A stretch of 64,000 bases of DNA, from contig NZ_JBBCJO010000005.1 in assembly GCF_037190085.1 (NCBI RefSeq), positions 248,001-312,000 of the forward strand. Direction: 5' to 3'. This stretch comes from Gemmatimonas aurantiaca. Lineage in GTDB: Bacteria > Gemmatimonadota > Gemmatimonadetes > Gemmatimonadales > Gemmatimonadaceae. The position numbers and the translations under genes were made by a program. This document shows positions 1 through 10,650 of this stretch, one piece after another. The notes beneath the pieces were generated by a model. That model was not told the DNA's origin. It saw only the letters and a list, made by a program, of their open reading frames with translations, and did no database searches. Each line of letters starts with the position of its first letter. Within the stretch, counting starts at the first letter, position 1.

Positions 1-81
1 CCGCAAACCGTCGCGCTCTGGAATCACGTTCGCTGACGCCGCCCCGTCATGATCCGCGCGTGACTCACGCATGACCTCCAC
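1..81. other. window edge, probable 3' end of an upstream gene
   Basis: All three forward frames are open from the window edge and close at stops near 34, 50 and 72. The last codons of an upstream gene could lie here, but the stretch is too short to choose a frame or name a product. I see no RNA gene or clear promoter. Confidence 0.3.
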
Positions 82-588
82 ATGACTCACGGATTCCCGA
101 CCTGGCCGGAACCTCCCGAACCCCGGCCCAGTGGAGCACGGGGGTGGCTCATCGCGCTGGCGCTGTTGCTGCTCGTCGCCGGTGGTGCCGGCGTGGCGTG
201 GTGGCTGCAGGGACGCCCGGGCGAGGCGGGCACCAGCGGCGCTGCCGGTGCGACGGTGTCTCCCAACGACAGCAGTGCCCGCGCCCCCGCGGGCGTACGG
301 GTCGTCGTGCGGGTGGTCAACGCATCGGGCGTGCGGGGATTGGCGCGGCGGGCGACGCTCGTGCTCCGCGACTTCGGGTACGACGTGGTGGACTACGATT
401 CGGAACGTACCGGCCGCGACGACACGCAGATCGTGGTGCACACCGGGCACACCGAATGGGCCGGACATCTGCAGCGCGCGCTGGGCGTGGGCACCATCAC
501 CACCAGCGCCGACACCTCACGCTACGTGGACCTCACCGTGCTGCTCGGTCGCGACTGGCAGCCGCCGACCGAGCCGCTCCGTCCGTAG
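82..588 (+). CDS. membrane-anchored LytR C-terminal (LytR_C) domain protein
   Basis: 168 residues. A short proline-rich cytoplasmic N-terminus is followed by one membrane helix (about residues 22-42), a low-complexity Gly/Ala/Ser linker, and a LytR_C-type domain from about residue 71. The domain carries the characteristic V-N-A-S-G-V-R-G-L-A-R run and ends with a Val-Leu-Leu-Gly-x-Asp-Trp segment. LytR_C domains occur alone or attached to LytR-CpsA-Psr wall-polymer ligases and are taken to act in the envelope; no catalytic residue is known for the domain alone. The last 72 bp overlap the convergent rlmN on the opposite strand. The start is the first ATG before the membrane helix. Confidence 0.75.
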   Translation: MTHGFPTWPEPPEPRPSGARGWLIALALLLLVAGGAGVAWWLQGRPGEAGTSGAAGATVSPNDSSARAPAGVRVVVRVVNASGVRGLARRATLVLRDFGYDVVDYDSERTGRDDTQIVVHTGHTEWAGHLQRALGVGTITTSADTSRYVDLTVLLGRDWQPPTEPLRP

Positions 589-1599
589 CTGTCCGCAGGC
601 CGCGGCGATATCGAGCCCACGGCTGCGACGCACCGCCGTCTCCACGCCACGCGCCCGTACCGCCCTGGCAAAGGCCGCGATGGTGGCCGACGTCGAGGGC
701 GTGAACCCCATGGAACCGCCCGGATGGAGCGGAATGAGATTCACGAAGGCGCGGCAATCCCGCGCCAGCTGCGCCAGTTGCGCCGCATGCTCGGGTTGAT
801 CGTTCACGCCGCCGAGCATGACATACTCGAAGGTGACACGCCGATCGAATGCCCGCGCCGCTTCGATGACATCCGCCAGCGGATACTTGGTATTGATCGG
901 CATCAGCGTGTGCCGGAGCGCATCCGAAGGCGCATGAATGGAGATCGCGAGACGGAACTGCTCCGGGCGCGCCGCGAGCGCGACGATGCCGGGCAGCACG
1001 CCAACCGTGGAGATCGTGATGTGCCGCGCACCGATGCCCAGGGCGCGGGGATCGTTGAGCAGGGTGAGCGTCGGGCTGACCGCTTTCCAGTTCATGAGCG
1101 GCTCCCCCATGCCCATGAACACGATGTTCGTCGGAACGATAGGGGGCGTGAGCATGCGCAGTTCCCGCACCTGTCCCGCGATCTCCGAGGGGTGCAGGTT
1201 GCGCTGGAAGCCCATCGCGCCGGTCGCGCAGAACGCACACTGCAGCGCGCAACCGGCCTGCGACGAGATGCAGAACGTCAGGCGATCGCCGTCGGGGATG
1301 GCCACCGTTTCGATGAACTGCCCGTCGTGCAGACGGAACAGGAACTTCTCCGTGCCGTCCATCGACTTCTGACGTGTGGCCAGTTCCAGCGACGAGATGC
1401 GGAACGACTGGGCCAGCGCCTCCCGCAGCGCCTTCGGCAACTCGGTCATCTCGTCGAAATGGCGCACCGGACGCTGCCAGAGGCGTCCGAACACCTGCGT
1501 GGCGCGATAGGAGGGTTCACCACGCGCCGTCATCCACTCGCCGAGCAGCGCCAGCGCCGCGTCGGGGTCGAAGTCGAGCAGATCGGGAATGGTGGTCAC
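517..1599 (-). CDS. rlmN: 23S rRNA/tRNA adenine-C2 methyltransferase RlmN
   Basis: 360 residues, full length for the family. It is a radical-SAM enzyme that methylates C2 of A2503 in 23S rRNA and A37 in some tRNAs. The [4Fe-4S] motif CALQCAFC uses Cys117, Cys121 and Cys124. The SAM-binding GMGEPLMN block lies near 163-170, and Cys335 fits the C-terminal cysteine that forms the methyl-enzyme intermediate. The start overlaps the stop of the upstream minus-strand gene by 4 bp, so the two are probably cotranscribed. The C-terminal about 20 residues run under the end of the convergent LytR_C gene, an antisense overlap of 72 bp. Confidence 0.95.
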   Translation of the reverse strand: MTTIPDLLDFDPDAALALLGEWMTARGEPSYRATQVFGRLWQRPVRHFDEMTELPKALREALAQSFRISSLELATRQKSMDGTEKFLFRLHDGQFIETVAIPDGDRLTFCISSQAGCALQCAFCATGAMGFQRNLHPSEIAGQVRELRMLTPPIVPTNIVFMGMGEPLMNWKAVSPTLTLLNDPRALGIGARHITISTVGVLPGIVALAARPEQFRLAISIHAPSDALRHTLMPINTKYPLADVIEAARAFDRRVTFEYVMLGGVNDQPEHAAQLAQLARDCRAFVNLIPLHPGGSMGFTPSTSATIAAFARAVRARGVETAVRRSRGLDIAAACGQLRTERLGRRLPVATEQHGEVHVA

Positions 1600-2492
1600 T
1601 TGAGCACCGAGCTGAGTGTGAACTGATAGATCGGCCCGAGACCGGACACACCCTCCTCACGGGCGATGGCCACGACGAAGCGGGTGTAGTGCAGCGCCAG
1701 TCCGGAACGCAGCCGATTCACCGGCTCGCCGCCGACATGCGAACGCAGGTAGCCAAAACGCGCTTCCACCCGATCGCGCCGTCCCGACACGAACGGACCG
1801 GATTCCTCCGCGCCACGATTCACATTGTCATAGCTGAATCCGGCGCGCATCTCCCGCTCCGTTTCATGACCCACGACGCGAAGATCCACTGCCGACAACA
1901 GCGCGGGCCGATCGTCGATCTCGCGTCCGGGACGCCACAGGAAACTCGAGACCGCCACGCGCGCATTACGCCACGGCAGATCGTGCAGCACCGCGCCGAA
2001 GTCGGCAGCCAACGCATCACCCGAGGCCTGATCCAGTCGACCATACCGCCAGCGCAACGCGGTGCCCACGGTCAGATGCGGCACCAGTTCGCGGGCACCT
2101 GTCACGCTCACCAGCCACGTCGCATACGGCACCTCGCCAATGGCCTGCGGATCGGTGTCGGTACGTACGAGTCCACCGATGGCGGCGCGGGCCACGCTGA
2201 GGCCGAACGTCGCCCCCGAGCTGCGGCGCGCGGCGACACTGAGCAACTGACCATCCACGCCCTGGGCCGACCCTGCGGACAACGAAGCCACCCCGAAGCG
2301 ATACCGCTCGCCGGCCCGCAGCGCGATCGTGGCCGGATTCCAGAGTCCCGCTCCCGGCTCGGATGCCAGGGCAGGCGGCTCATACATGGCTCCGAGCGGG
2401 AACTCCCATAAGTCACGTGCAGGCACGCCCTGTGCAGCGAGCCCGCTGGCCCAACCGAACGCGGCAAGCCCACAGATCAGTGTGCGGCGCAT
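1596..2492 (-). CDS. secreted outer-membrane beta-barrel-like protein (PorV/PorQ-like)
   Basis: 298 residues. A Sec signal peptide (about residues 1-20, ending Ala-Ala-Gln) precedes a sequence rich in alternating polar and hydrophobic strands with many Arg, Gly and aromatic residues. It ends in a strand with the hydrophobic/aromatic spacing of an outer-membrane signal (Tyr-Gln-Phe-Thr-Leu). An early Leu-Trp-Asn-Pro-Ala segment recalls PorV/PorQ- and FadL-like barrel starts. No enzyme motif is visible. It is first in a two-gene unit with rlmN (4 bp overlap), a pairing with no obvious functional logic. The barrel assignment is inference from pattern, and the family name is tentative. Confidence 0.6.
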   Translation of the reverse strand: MRRTLICGLAAFGWASGLAAQGVPARDLWEFPLGAMYEPPALASEPGAGLWNPATIALRAGERYRFGVASLSAGSAQGVDGQLLSVAARRSSGATFGLSVARAAIGGLVRTDTDPQAIGEVPYATWLVSVTGARELVPHLTVGTALRWRYGRLDQASGDALAADFGAVLHDLPWRNARVAVSSFLWRPGREIDDRPALLSAVDLRVVGHETEREMRAGFSYDNVNRGAEESGPFVSGRRDRVEARFGYLRSHVGGEPVNRLRSGLALHYTRFVVAIAREEGVSGLGPIYQFTLSSVLK

Positions 2493-2682
2493 ACGGGAGA
2501 CTAAACGGCGCCCGGAGGACGGGTCAAGCGAACGACTGTGACGAAACTGCTACCCCGGGTCTCCTAACACATTTAACTTTCGACGTTTGCACGATGTCTG
2601 CCTCGTTTCCCCGGTCGGTCGCATGCCGCGGTGTCCCGTCGGCAGGTGCCCCTGACCCGTCCTCTCTGGAGTTTCATCCCTG

Positions 2683-4484
<1,802 letters not shown>

Positions 4485-4488
<4 letters not shown>

Positions 4489-5465
4489 CCGAACCACGCA
4501 GTGATCGCAATGGCGACGGCGCCGTCACCACGCGGCTGTCCGTCGAAGGCGCCGACCAGCAGCTTCTCGCCGGTGTGAATGATGGCAATCTCGTGGAGCT
4601 CGGCCGCGCCACCGGTGTGCGGGTGGCGCTTCGTGGAGATCATCTGTCGCTCGCCGGCGATCCCGATGCGGTGGCGCGCGCCGAAGGGGTGGCAGCGGCC
4701 ATGATCATGATGGTGCGCGAAGGCAAGGCCGTGAGTGCCGACGATGTGCTGCGCCTCTCCCTCATCGAACGGCCGGCCGAAGCGCCGGGTGCCACCAACG
4801 GGTCGCTCGTCCTGCCCGGTGCCCGGCGTGGGGTGCAGCCCAAAACACCCGGCCAGGCCGAGTATCTCGCGAAGATCGCCGAGCACGACATCGTCATCGG
4901 CATCGGTCCGGCGGGCACCGGCAAGACCTATCTGGCCGTGGCTGCCGCCGTCGATGCACTCATGCGCAAACGGGTGCGTCGCATCGTGCTGGCCCGTCCG
5001 GCCGTGGAGGCCGGCGAAAGCCTCGGCTTCCTGCCCGGCGACATGCAGGCCAAGGTCGATCCGTACCTGCGTCCCTTGTACGATGCCTTGGACGATCTCA
5101 TTCCGTTCGAGCGCATCCAGAAGCTCATCGAAACGCGGACCATCGAAGTGGCACCGCTGGCCTTCATGCGCGGCCGCACGCTGGGCGACTCCTTCGTCAT
5201 TCTCGACGAGGCGCAGAACGCCACCGGCATGCAGATGAAGATGTTCCTCACGCGTCTGGGCGTGAACTCGAAGATCGTCATCACGGGTGACAAGACGCAG
5301 GTGGATCTGCCGCGCCGCGAGGACTCGGGGCTCATGCAGATCGAACGCATCCTGCACGGTATCGACGGCATCTCGTTCCACTACTTCACCGAGGCCGACG
5401 TCGTCCGTCATCGTCTCGTGCGCGACATCATCCGCGCGTACAACGAAGACGCGGCGGGGGGTTGA
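4485..5465 (+). CDS. phoH: PhoH-like ATPase
   Basis: 326 residues from the ATG that overlaps the aspS stop by 4 bp; the frame stays open upstream but only through aspS. It is a PhoH/YbeZ-type P-loop NTPase associated with RNA metabolism. Walker A is GPAGTGKT (about 141-148), Walker B is VILDEAQN (about 239-246), and a TGDKTQ helicase-like motif follows. An N-terminal KH-like segment precedes the ATPase domain. In many bacteria it sits directly before ybeY, as here, and the two proteins work in ribosome and rRNA quality control. The stop overlaps the ybeY start (TGATG). Confidence 0.95.
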
Positions 5466-5959
5466 TGACGCCCGCCCGAAGTCGACGCGTGGCGATGCCA
5501 CGACCCGAACCCCGCGCCGTGGCCGTCGAGTGCGATGGCGTGCGCATTCCCGTGGCCTCCGCGCGACTGGCCGAATTGTCACGCCAGGTACTGCGTGCCG
5601 GTAAAGTGGCGCGGGCCATGCTGTCGATCACCTTCGTGACGTCACGCGCCATGGCCACGCTCAATCGCCGGCATCTCGGGCACACGGGCCCCACCGATGT
5701 CATCACGTTCGCGCTGGGGCAGGGCCCCGACGGCGCGGTGATCGGGGACATCTACATCTGCCCGGATGTGGCCCGCGCGCAGGCACGGGCGCATGGCGTG
5801 GGTGTGCGGGAGGAACTGGCCCGACTCGTCGTGCACGGCACCCTGCACGCCTGCGGTTGGGAGCATCCCGAAGACGAATCCCGCATGACTTCGCCGATGT
5901 GGCGACGCCAGGAGCAGCTCCTCGAGCGCTTCTGGATGCCTCCGTCCCCCAGGGTATGA
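5465..5959 (+). CDS. ybeY: endoribonuclease / rRNA maturation factor YbeY
   Basis: 164 residues from the ATG inside the TGATG junction with phoH; an ATG 30 bp downstream is an alternative start. The zinc-binding H-x3-H-x5-H motif is present as HGTLHACGWEH (His123, His127, His133). It is preceded by the conserved T-D-V-I-T-F block. YbeY is a single-strand-specific metallo-endoribonuclease needed for 16S rRNA 3' processing and 70S quality control. The phoH-ybeY-CNNM order is widely conserved. The stop overlaps the next start (ATGA). Confidence 0.95.
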   Translation: MTPARSRRVAMPRPEPRAVAVECDGVRIPVASARLAELSRQVLRAGKVARAMLSITFVTSRAMATLNRRHLGHTGPTDVITFALGQGPDGAVIGDIYICPDVARAQARAHGVGVREELARLVVHGTLHACGWEHPEDESRMTSPMWRRQEQLLERFWMPPSPRV

Positions 5960-7263
5960 GTCTCGTTGCGTGGGGACTCGCCGGCACCGGTGCTGTCCTG
6001 GCCGCCGTCGCCGCCATTGCCGATGGAGCACTGCTCGCCGATCTGCCGCTCCCGGCGCATGTCGCCGACCGTTCCAACGGAGCGGACGCCGTCCCCACCG
6101 CGCAATCCGGTTCGCACGGTCCCCGCAGTGCCTCGGCCCGCGAACGCACACATCGGGCGCTCGCGTTTGCCCGGGTGATCGGCCATCTCGCGGCCGGCAG
6201 CGGTATCGCCGTCGCCCTCGATCTGGTGGAACAACCCACCGTCGAAACCGCCATCTCGGTGATCCTGCTTGGCCTCACCACCGTGCTGCTCGCCGAATCG
6301 GTGGCGCGCGTGGTGGGTGACGGACTGGGAGCCAATGCCTCGAGACGCCTCGGCGGCGTGACCCGGTTCATCGAGTGGCTGCTGCGCCCCGTCATGCTGC
6401 TGGGTGACTGGCTCGATGGCATGTTCGCCGAGATCGTGCCAGAAGTGGACGCCACGCACGAACGACGCGAGGAGGCCGCGGCGCAGTTCCGCGATGTCGT
6501 CACCACCGAGGCCGATGTGTCGCGGGATGAACGCGAGCTGCTGCTCGGCGTTTTCGATTTTGGCGAGACCACTGCGGAAGAGGTGATGGTGCCGCGCGTG
6601 GACATCACCGGCGTGGAGCGTGAAACCCCGTGGTCGGAGATGCTCGACCGCGTGCGCAGCGCCCAGCACTCGCGCATCCCGGTGTACGACGGATCCATCG
6701 ACGAGATCGTGGGCATCCTGTATGTGAAGGATCTCATGCCCGCCGTGCTTGCCGACGAAGAGCCATCGGACGGGTGGCCTTCGCTGATGCGTTCGCCCGT
6801 GTTCATTCCGGCGTCCAAGCGCATCGCCGATCTGTTGCGGGAGTTCCGGCAGGCGCGCCGGCACATCGCCATCGTCGCCGACGAATATGGAGGCACGGCA
6901 GGTCTGGTCACCATCGAGGACGTGCTCGAGGAACTGGTGGGCGAAATCCGCGACGAGTACGACGACGAAGAGCGTGTCGTGGAGAGTGAAGAGGGCGTGC
7001 GCTACTGGGTGCCGGGCCGTCTCACGCTCGACGATCTCTCGGCGGCGCTGGGTCATGACTTCGCGCGTGACGACGTCTCGACCGTGGGCGGACTGGTGCT
7101 CGAGTTGCTCGGACGTGTGCCACGCGCCGGAGAATCGCTCACCATCGGCCCCTTCCGGGCGATCGTGGAACGTGTGGTGCGCCGCAAGATCGAGCGCGTG
7201 TTTCTCGAACGACTGCCTGCGGCTGATCCGGATGACACGACGACATCGGAGTCGCCCACATGA
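5956..7263 (+). CDS. CNNM/CBS-domain transporter with CorC_HlyC domain (hemolysin C-like)
   Basis: 435 residues, starting at the ATG that overlaps the ybeY stop. An N-terminal CNNM-like membrane region (helices around 1-25, 70-115 and 125-150) contains a long polar, disordered-looking loop. A CBS pair (about 205-330) carries the typical V-M-V-P-R-x-D entry and V-I-E-D-V-L-E-E-L exit motifs. A CorC_HlyC domain (about 345-425) follows. Relatives move or regulate Mg2+ or cobalt, and the old name hemolysin is usually misleading. Its position right after ybeY is the common genomic arrangement. Confidence 0.88.
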   Translation: MSLVAWGLAGTGAVLAAVAAIADGALLADLPLPAHVADRSNGADAVPTAQSGSHGPRSASARERTHRALAFARVIGHLAAGSGIAVALDLVEQPTVETAISVILLGLTTVLLAESVARVVGDGLGANASRRLGGVTRFIEWLLRPVMLLGDWLDGMFAEIVPEVDATHERREEAAAQFRDVVTTEADVSRDERELLLGVFDFGETTAEEVMVPRVDITGVERETPWSEMLDRVRSAQHSRIPVYDGSIDEIVGILYVKDLMPAVLADEEPSDGWPSLMRSPVFIPASKRIADLLREFRQARRHIAIVADEYGGTAGLVTIEDVLEELVGEIRDEYDDEERVVESEEGVRYWVPGRLTLDDLSAALGHDFARDDVSTVGGLVLELLGRVPRAGESLTIGPFRAIVERVVRRKIERVFLERLPAADPDDTTTSESPT

Positions 7264-8225
7264 CCGGACTGCTGATGTTCCTCGCGGTCGGTGTCATGGC
7301 CGTGCTCACGCTGGGCGCCACCGCCGTGCGCACGGTGAGCCGCCTCTGGCTGCGTCACTGGATCGAACATCGCGCCGGAGGCGTGGGTGCGATGGCGCGT
7401 TATCTCGAGCGTCCCACCCGTCTGGTGCATGCCGCCGGAACGGCCGCGATGCTGGTGGTGTTCGCGACGGGCGCGCTGATCGCGATGACCGACGGACTGA
7501 ATGCGTGGACGTTCGTGGGCGATGTGGCGGTGTTCCTGGTGCTGCTGCTGGTGTTCGGACAGTTGCTGCCGCGCGCCATCGGCCGCCGCTGGGCGCCGGT
7601 CATCGTGCCGGTCATGGTGCCCGTGCTGCGTCTGGTCGATCTGGCGCTGGCCCCGTTCCACGCCATCGCGTACACGGTGCGCCGCTGGGTTTCTCCGCCC
7701 CGGGGCACCGACCAGGACAGCGATGCGCGTGATGGACTCGAGGAGTTGCTGCGCGACGGCGCGTTCGACGACATCAGCACCACCGAGGAGATGGCCATCA
7801 TCTCGGGCGTCATCGAATTCGGTGACAAGACTGTACGCGATGTGATGCGTCCGCGTGCGGAGTTGTTCGCCGTGCCGGACGGTCTGGCACCGGATGAACT
7901 GGCGCGGCGCGTGTCGCAATCCGGCTACAGCCGCGTGCCGGTGTATCGTGGAGAGCCGGATCAGATCGTCGGCATGGTGCACGTCATCGACATCTTCAAG
8001 CGACGCGGAGAGTCGATGCCGCCATTGTTGCCGGTCACCCGCACGGTGCCCGACCGGCCGGCCAACGAACTGCTCTTCGAACTGCTCCGGGCACGGCGCC
8101 AGCTGGCGATCGTGCAGGATGGCATGGCGGAGGGAGGCCGCGCGATCGGCATGGTGACACTCGAGGATCTGCTCGAGGAACTGGTGGGAGACATCCGGGA
8201 TGAGCATGACGACAGTACCGACTGA
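7260..8225 (+). CDS. second CNNM/CBS-domain membrane protein, lacking CorC domain
   Basis: 321 residues, starting 4 bp inside the end of the preceding paralogue. It has an N-terminal membrane helix, two or three further helices around 60-140, and a CBS pair (about 185-315). The CBS region carries V-M-R-P-R-A-E and L-E-D-L-L-E-E-L motifs parallel to its neighbour. The protein stops right after the CBS pair, so the CorC_HlyC domain of the first copy is absent. This looks like a tandem duplication in which the partners may form a heteromeric metal transporter; that is inference. The following meaB start lies 26 bp inside this gene. Confidence 0.82.
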   Translation: MTGLLMFLAVGVMAVLTLGATAVRTVSRLWLRHWIEHRAGGVGAMARYLERPTRLVHAAGTAAMLVVFATGALIAMTDGLNAWTFVGDVAVFLVLLLVFGQLLPRAIGRRWAPVIVPVMVPVLRLVDLALAPFHAIAYTVRRWVSPPRGTDQDSDARDGLEELLRDGAFDDISTTEEMAIISGVIEFGDKTVRDVMRPRAELFAVPDGLAPDELARRVSQSGYSRVPVYRGEPDQIVGMVHVIDIFKRRGESMPPLLPVTRTVPDRPANELLFELLRARRQLAIVQDGMAEGGRAIGMVTLEDLLEELVGDIRDEHDDSTD

Positions 8226-9273
8226 CACGGCGATCACGCGTCTGCTGGAGCAGTTCCGGGCCGGCACACCTGCGGCGCTCGCGCGTGCCGTCAGTATCGT
8301 GGAGAATCATCGCCCCGGATTCGAGCAGATCCTCGCGGCGCAGCATGCGCTGGTGGGCCGCGCGCGTCGCATCGGGCTCACCGGTCCGCCGGGCGCGGGC
8401 AAGAGCACGTTGACCACCCGTCTCGCGCGTATCTACCGCGAACAGGGGTTGCGCGTGGGCATCGTGGCGGTCGATCCCACGTCGCCCTTCACCGGCGGTG
8501 CACTGCTGGGTGACCGCATCCGCATGGAAGACATCGCCCTCGATCCGGGTGTGTTCATCCGTTCGATGGCGACGCGGGGATCGCTGGGCGGTCTGGCCAC
8601 GGCGACGCGCGAAGTGTGTGATGTGCTCGACGGGTTCGGCATGGACGTGATTCTCATCGAAACCGTCGGTGTGGGGCAGAGTGAACTCGATGTTGCACGG
8701 GCCGCCGATTCGACGCTGGTGGTGCTGGTGCCCGAGTCGGGCGATTCCATCCAGACACTCAAGGCGGGCGTCATGGAAATCGCGGATGTCTTCACGGTGA
8801 ACAAGGCCGACCGCCCGGGTGCCGACCGGCTGCGTCACGACATCGAGTTGATGCTCGGATTGCGGGCGGGTAGCGGGAAACCCCTGCGGCGTCGTGAAGG
8901 TGCGAACGTGCCCGCGGATACCTCCGCGGAAACGGCCGGCACCTGGGTGCCACCCGTGCTGCAGACGGTGGCCGCGGAGAATCAGGGCATCACGCAGATC
9001 ATCGAGGCGCTCGACCGCCACTTCCGTCATCTCGAGCAGAGCGGGGAACTGCGGCTCCGTCGCCGGATGCGCCTGCGCGAGCAGGTCATGGAGATCGTGG
9101 AGCAGCAGATCCGGCAACGACTCTGGCGCGACGGAGCGACACTCGCCTGGCTGGACGCACAACTCGATCGCCTCGAAGATGGTTCCCTCGTGCCGTTCAC
9201 CGTGGCCGACATGCTGCGGGCGCAGAGCGGCAGTCTGCTCACCGGCGCGCACTACACCCCCGTGACCCCATGA
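8200..9273 (+). CDS. meaB: methylmalonyl-CoA mutase-associated GTPase MeaB
   Basis: 357 residues of the MeaB/ArgK G3E GTPase family, which gates adenosylcobalamin loading and protects methylmalonyl-CoA mutase. The P-loop GPPGAGKST is near 62-70, followed by V-D-P-T-S-P-F (switch region), E-T-V-G-V-G-Q-S and N-K-A-D (guanine specificity). The C-terminal dimerisation arm is present. The annotated ATG lies 26 bp within the previous gene; a second ATG 6 bp later would also serve. A cobalamin-binding mutase subunit lies 1 kb downstream, consistent with a partner relationship. The large mutase subunit is not in this window. Confidence 0.93.
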   Translation: MSMTTVPTDTAITRLLEQFRAGTPAALARAVSIVENHRPGFEQILAAQHALVGRARRIGLTGPPGAGKSTLTTRLARIYREQGLRVGIVAVDPTSPFTGGALLGDRIRMEDIALDPGVFIRSMATRGSLGGLATATREVCDVLDGFGMDVILIETVGVGQSELDVARAADSTLVVLVPESGDSIQTLKAGVMEIADVFTVNKADRPGADRLRHDIELMLGLRAGSGKPLRRREGANVPADTSAETAGTWVPPVLQTVAAENQGITQIIEALDRHFRHLEQSGELRLRRRMRLREQVMEIVEQQIRQRLWRDGATLAWLDAQLDRLEDGSLVPFTVADMLRAQSGSLLTGAHYTPVTP

Positions 9274-10136
9274 CCGATCGCCGGAAAACCTCGCGTGCGC
9301 CGAAGAGCGGCACGGACAACGATACGAAGACCGGCAACACGCGCGGCAAGAGACGCACCAGCACGAACACCACTGGGAATCGCACCGTGCACACGCCGTG
9401 GTGGCAAACACATTTCGACGCGCAATACCTGCACGAATACGAGCCGCTGTTCGATCTCGTGCAGGACCGCCGGGAAGTCTCGCGCCTGATGGATGTGCTG
9501 GCGCTGCCTTCCGGCGCACGCGTGCTCGATTGTCCGTGTGGTCAGGGGCGGCATGCGCATCTGTTGGCCGAGGCGGGGTTCGACGTGGATGGTCTGGACT
9601 ATTCCGAGCCATTGCTGGCCGTGGCCCGCAAGCGCGGCACGGGCCGGACCCTGCGCTACACGCAGGGTGACATGCGCGCTCTGCCGCCCCGTTGGACGGG
9701 ACGTTTCGATGCCGTGGTCAATCTCTTCACGTCGTTCGGCTTCTTCGACAGTCCGCAGGACGATCTCCGCGTGCTGGCGCAGTTCGCGCGCGTGCTCAAG
9801 CCGGGCGGGGTGCTCATCTGGCACGGCGGGGCCCGGGATGGAGTCATGGCGAAGTTTCTGTCCCGCGATTGGTGGAGCACCGCCGACGGCACGATGTTCG
9901 GCCAGGAGCGGCGCTTCGATCCGCTGTCGGGCTTTCTCGAGATCACGTCCACGTGGCGAGGGCCGACCGGTGATGGAGAGCGGACGCACCGTATCCGTTT
10001 GTACACGGCCTCCGAGCTGGCCAGCCGCCTGCGGGACGTCGGCCTCGTGGTGGAAGGGGCCTATGACAGCTGGACCGACCGCCCCCTCACGCGCACTTCG
10101 AGCGAAATGCTGCTGGTGGCGCGTAAGGATGGCTGA
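9270..10136 (+). CDS. class I SAM-dependent methyltransferase
   Basis: 288 residues. A basic, low-complexity N-terminus (about 1-40) precedes a Rossmann methyltransferase domain. Motif I is VLDCPCGQGRHA (about 86-97), motif II includes a D-G-L-D-Y segment, and the FARVLKPGG block follows. The substrate cannot be told from sequence. The start overlaps the meaB stop by 4 bp, so it is translationally coupled to the B12-chaperone gene. That is suggestive but not proof of a cobalamin- or CoA-linked role. Confidence 0.8.
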   Translation: MTDRRKTSRAPKSGTDNDTKTGNTRGKRRTSTNTTGNRTVHTPWWQTHFDAQYLHEYEPLFDLVQDRREVSRLMDVLALPSGARVLDCPCGQGRHAHLLAEAGFDVDGLDYSEPLLAVARKRGTGRTLRYTQGDMRALPPRWTGRFDAVVNLFTSFGFFDSPQDDLRVLAQFARVLKPGGVLIWHGGARDGVMAKFLSRDWWSTADGTMFGQERRFDPLSGFLEITSTWRGPTGDGERTHRIRLYTASELASRLRDVGLVVEGAYDSWTDRPLTRTSSEMLLVARKDG

Positions 10137-10236
10137 GTAAGTTGGAAGGCTGTCCCCGAGTGGCTCGGGTGATGGCCTCCGTTGACCGGTTCTTTCCTCT
10201 CAGCTCGTCTCCGGGCCCCACTCTGTCAGCCAACCG

Positions 10237-10650
10237 ATGACTCGACCGATTCGTGTGCTGGTGGCCAAGCCAGGCCTCGATGGCCATGACCGCGGCGCCA
10301 AGGTCGTTGCCGCCGCGCTTCGCGACGCCGGCATGGAAGTGATTTACACCGGCCTGCATCAGACGCCGGAAATGATTGCCACGGCGGCCATCCAGGAAGA
10401 CGTGGACGTCGTGGGACTGTCGATTCTCTCCGGTGCGCACATGACGCTCTTTCCCCGTGTGCGCGACCTGCTGATCGAAGCCGGTCGGGAGGACATCCTC
10501 CTCACCGGTGGTGGCATCATTCCCAAGGAAGACATGGACGCGCTCAATGCGCAGGGCATCGCGCGTCTGTTCGGCCCCGGTACCAGCACCCAGGATCTCG
10601 TGGATTACATCCGCACATGGTTCGCGGCGCGCGAGCAGCAGAACTCGTGA
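10237..10650 (+). CDS. methylmalonyl-CoA mutase-type cobalamin-binding subunit
   Basis: 137 residues, essentially only the B12-binding domain found at the C-terminus of methylmalonyl-CoA mutase. The base-off, His-on motif DGHDRG is at residues 15-20 with cobalt ligand His17. It is followed by the S-I-L-S-G stretch (61-65) and T-G-G-G (about 94-97). Stand-alone domains of this type pair with a separate catalytic subunit. The product could serve methylmalonyl-CoA mutase or a related acyl-CoA mutase, and the partner is not in this window. The stop overlaps the GTG of the carboxylase gene, placing the two in one operon. Confidence 0.9.
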   Translation: MTRPIRVLVAKPGLDGHDRGAKVVAAALRDAGMEVIYTGLHQTPEMIATAAIQEDVDVVGLSILSGAHMTLFPRVRDLLIEAGREDILLTGGGIIPKEDMDALNAQGIARLFGPGTSTQDLVDYIRTWFAAREQQNS

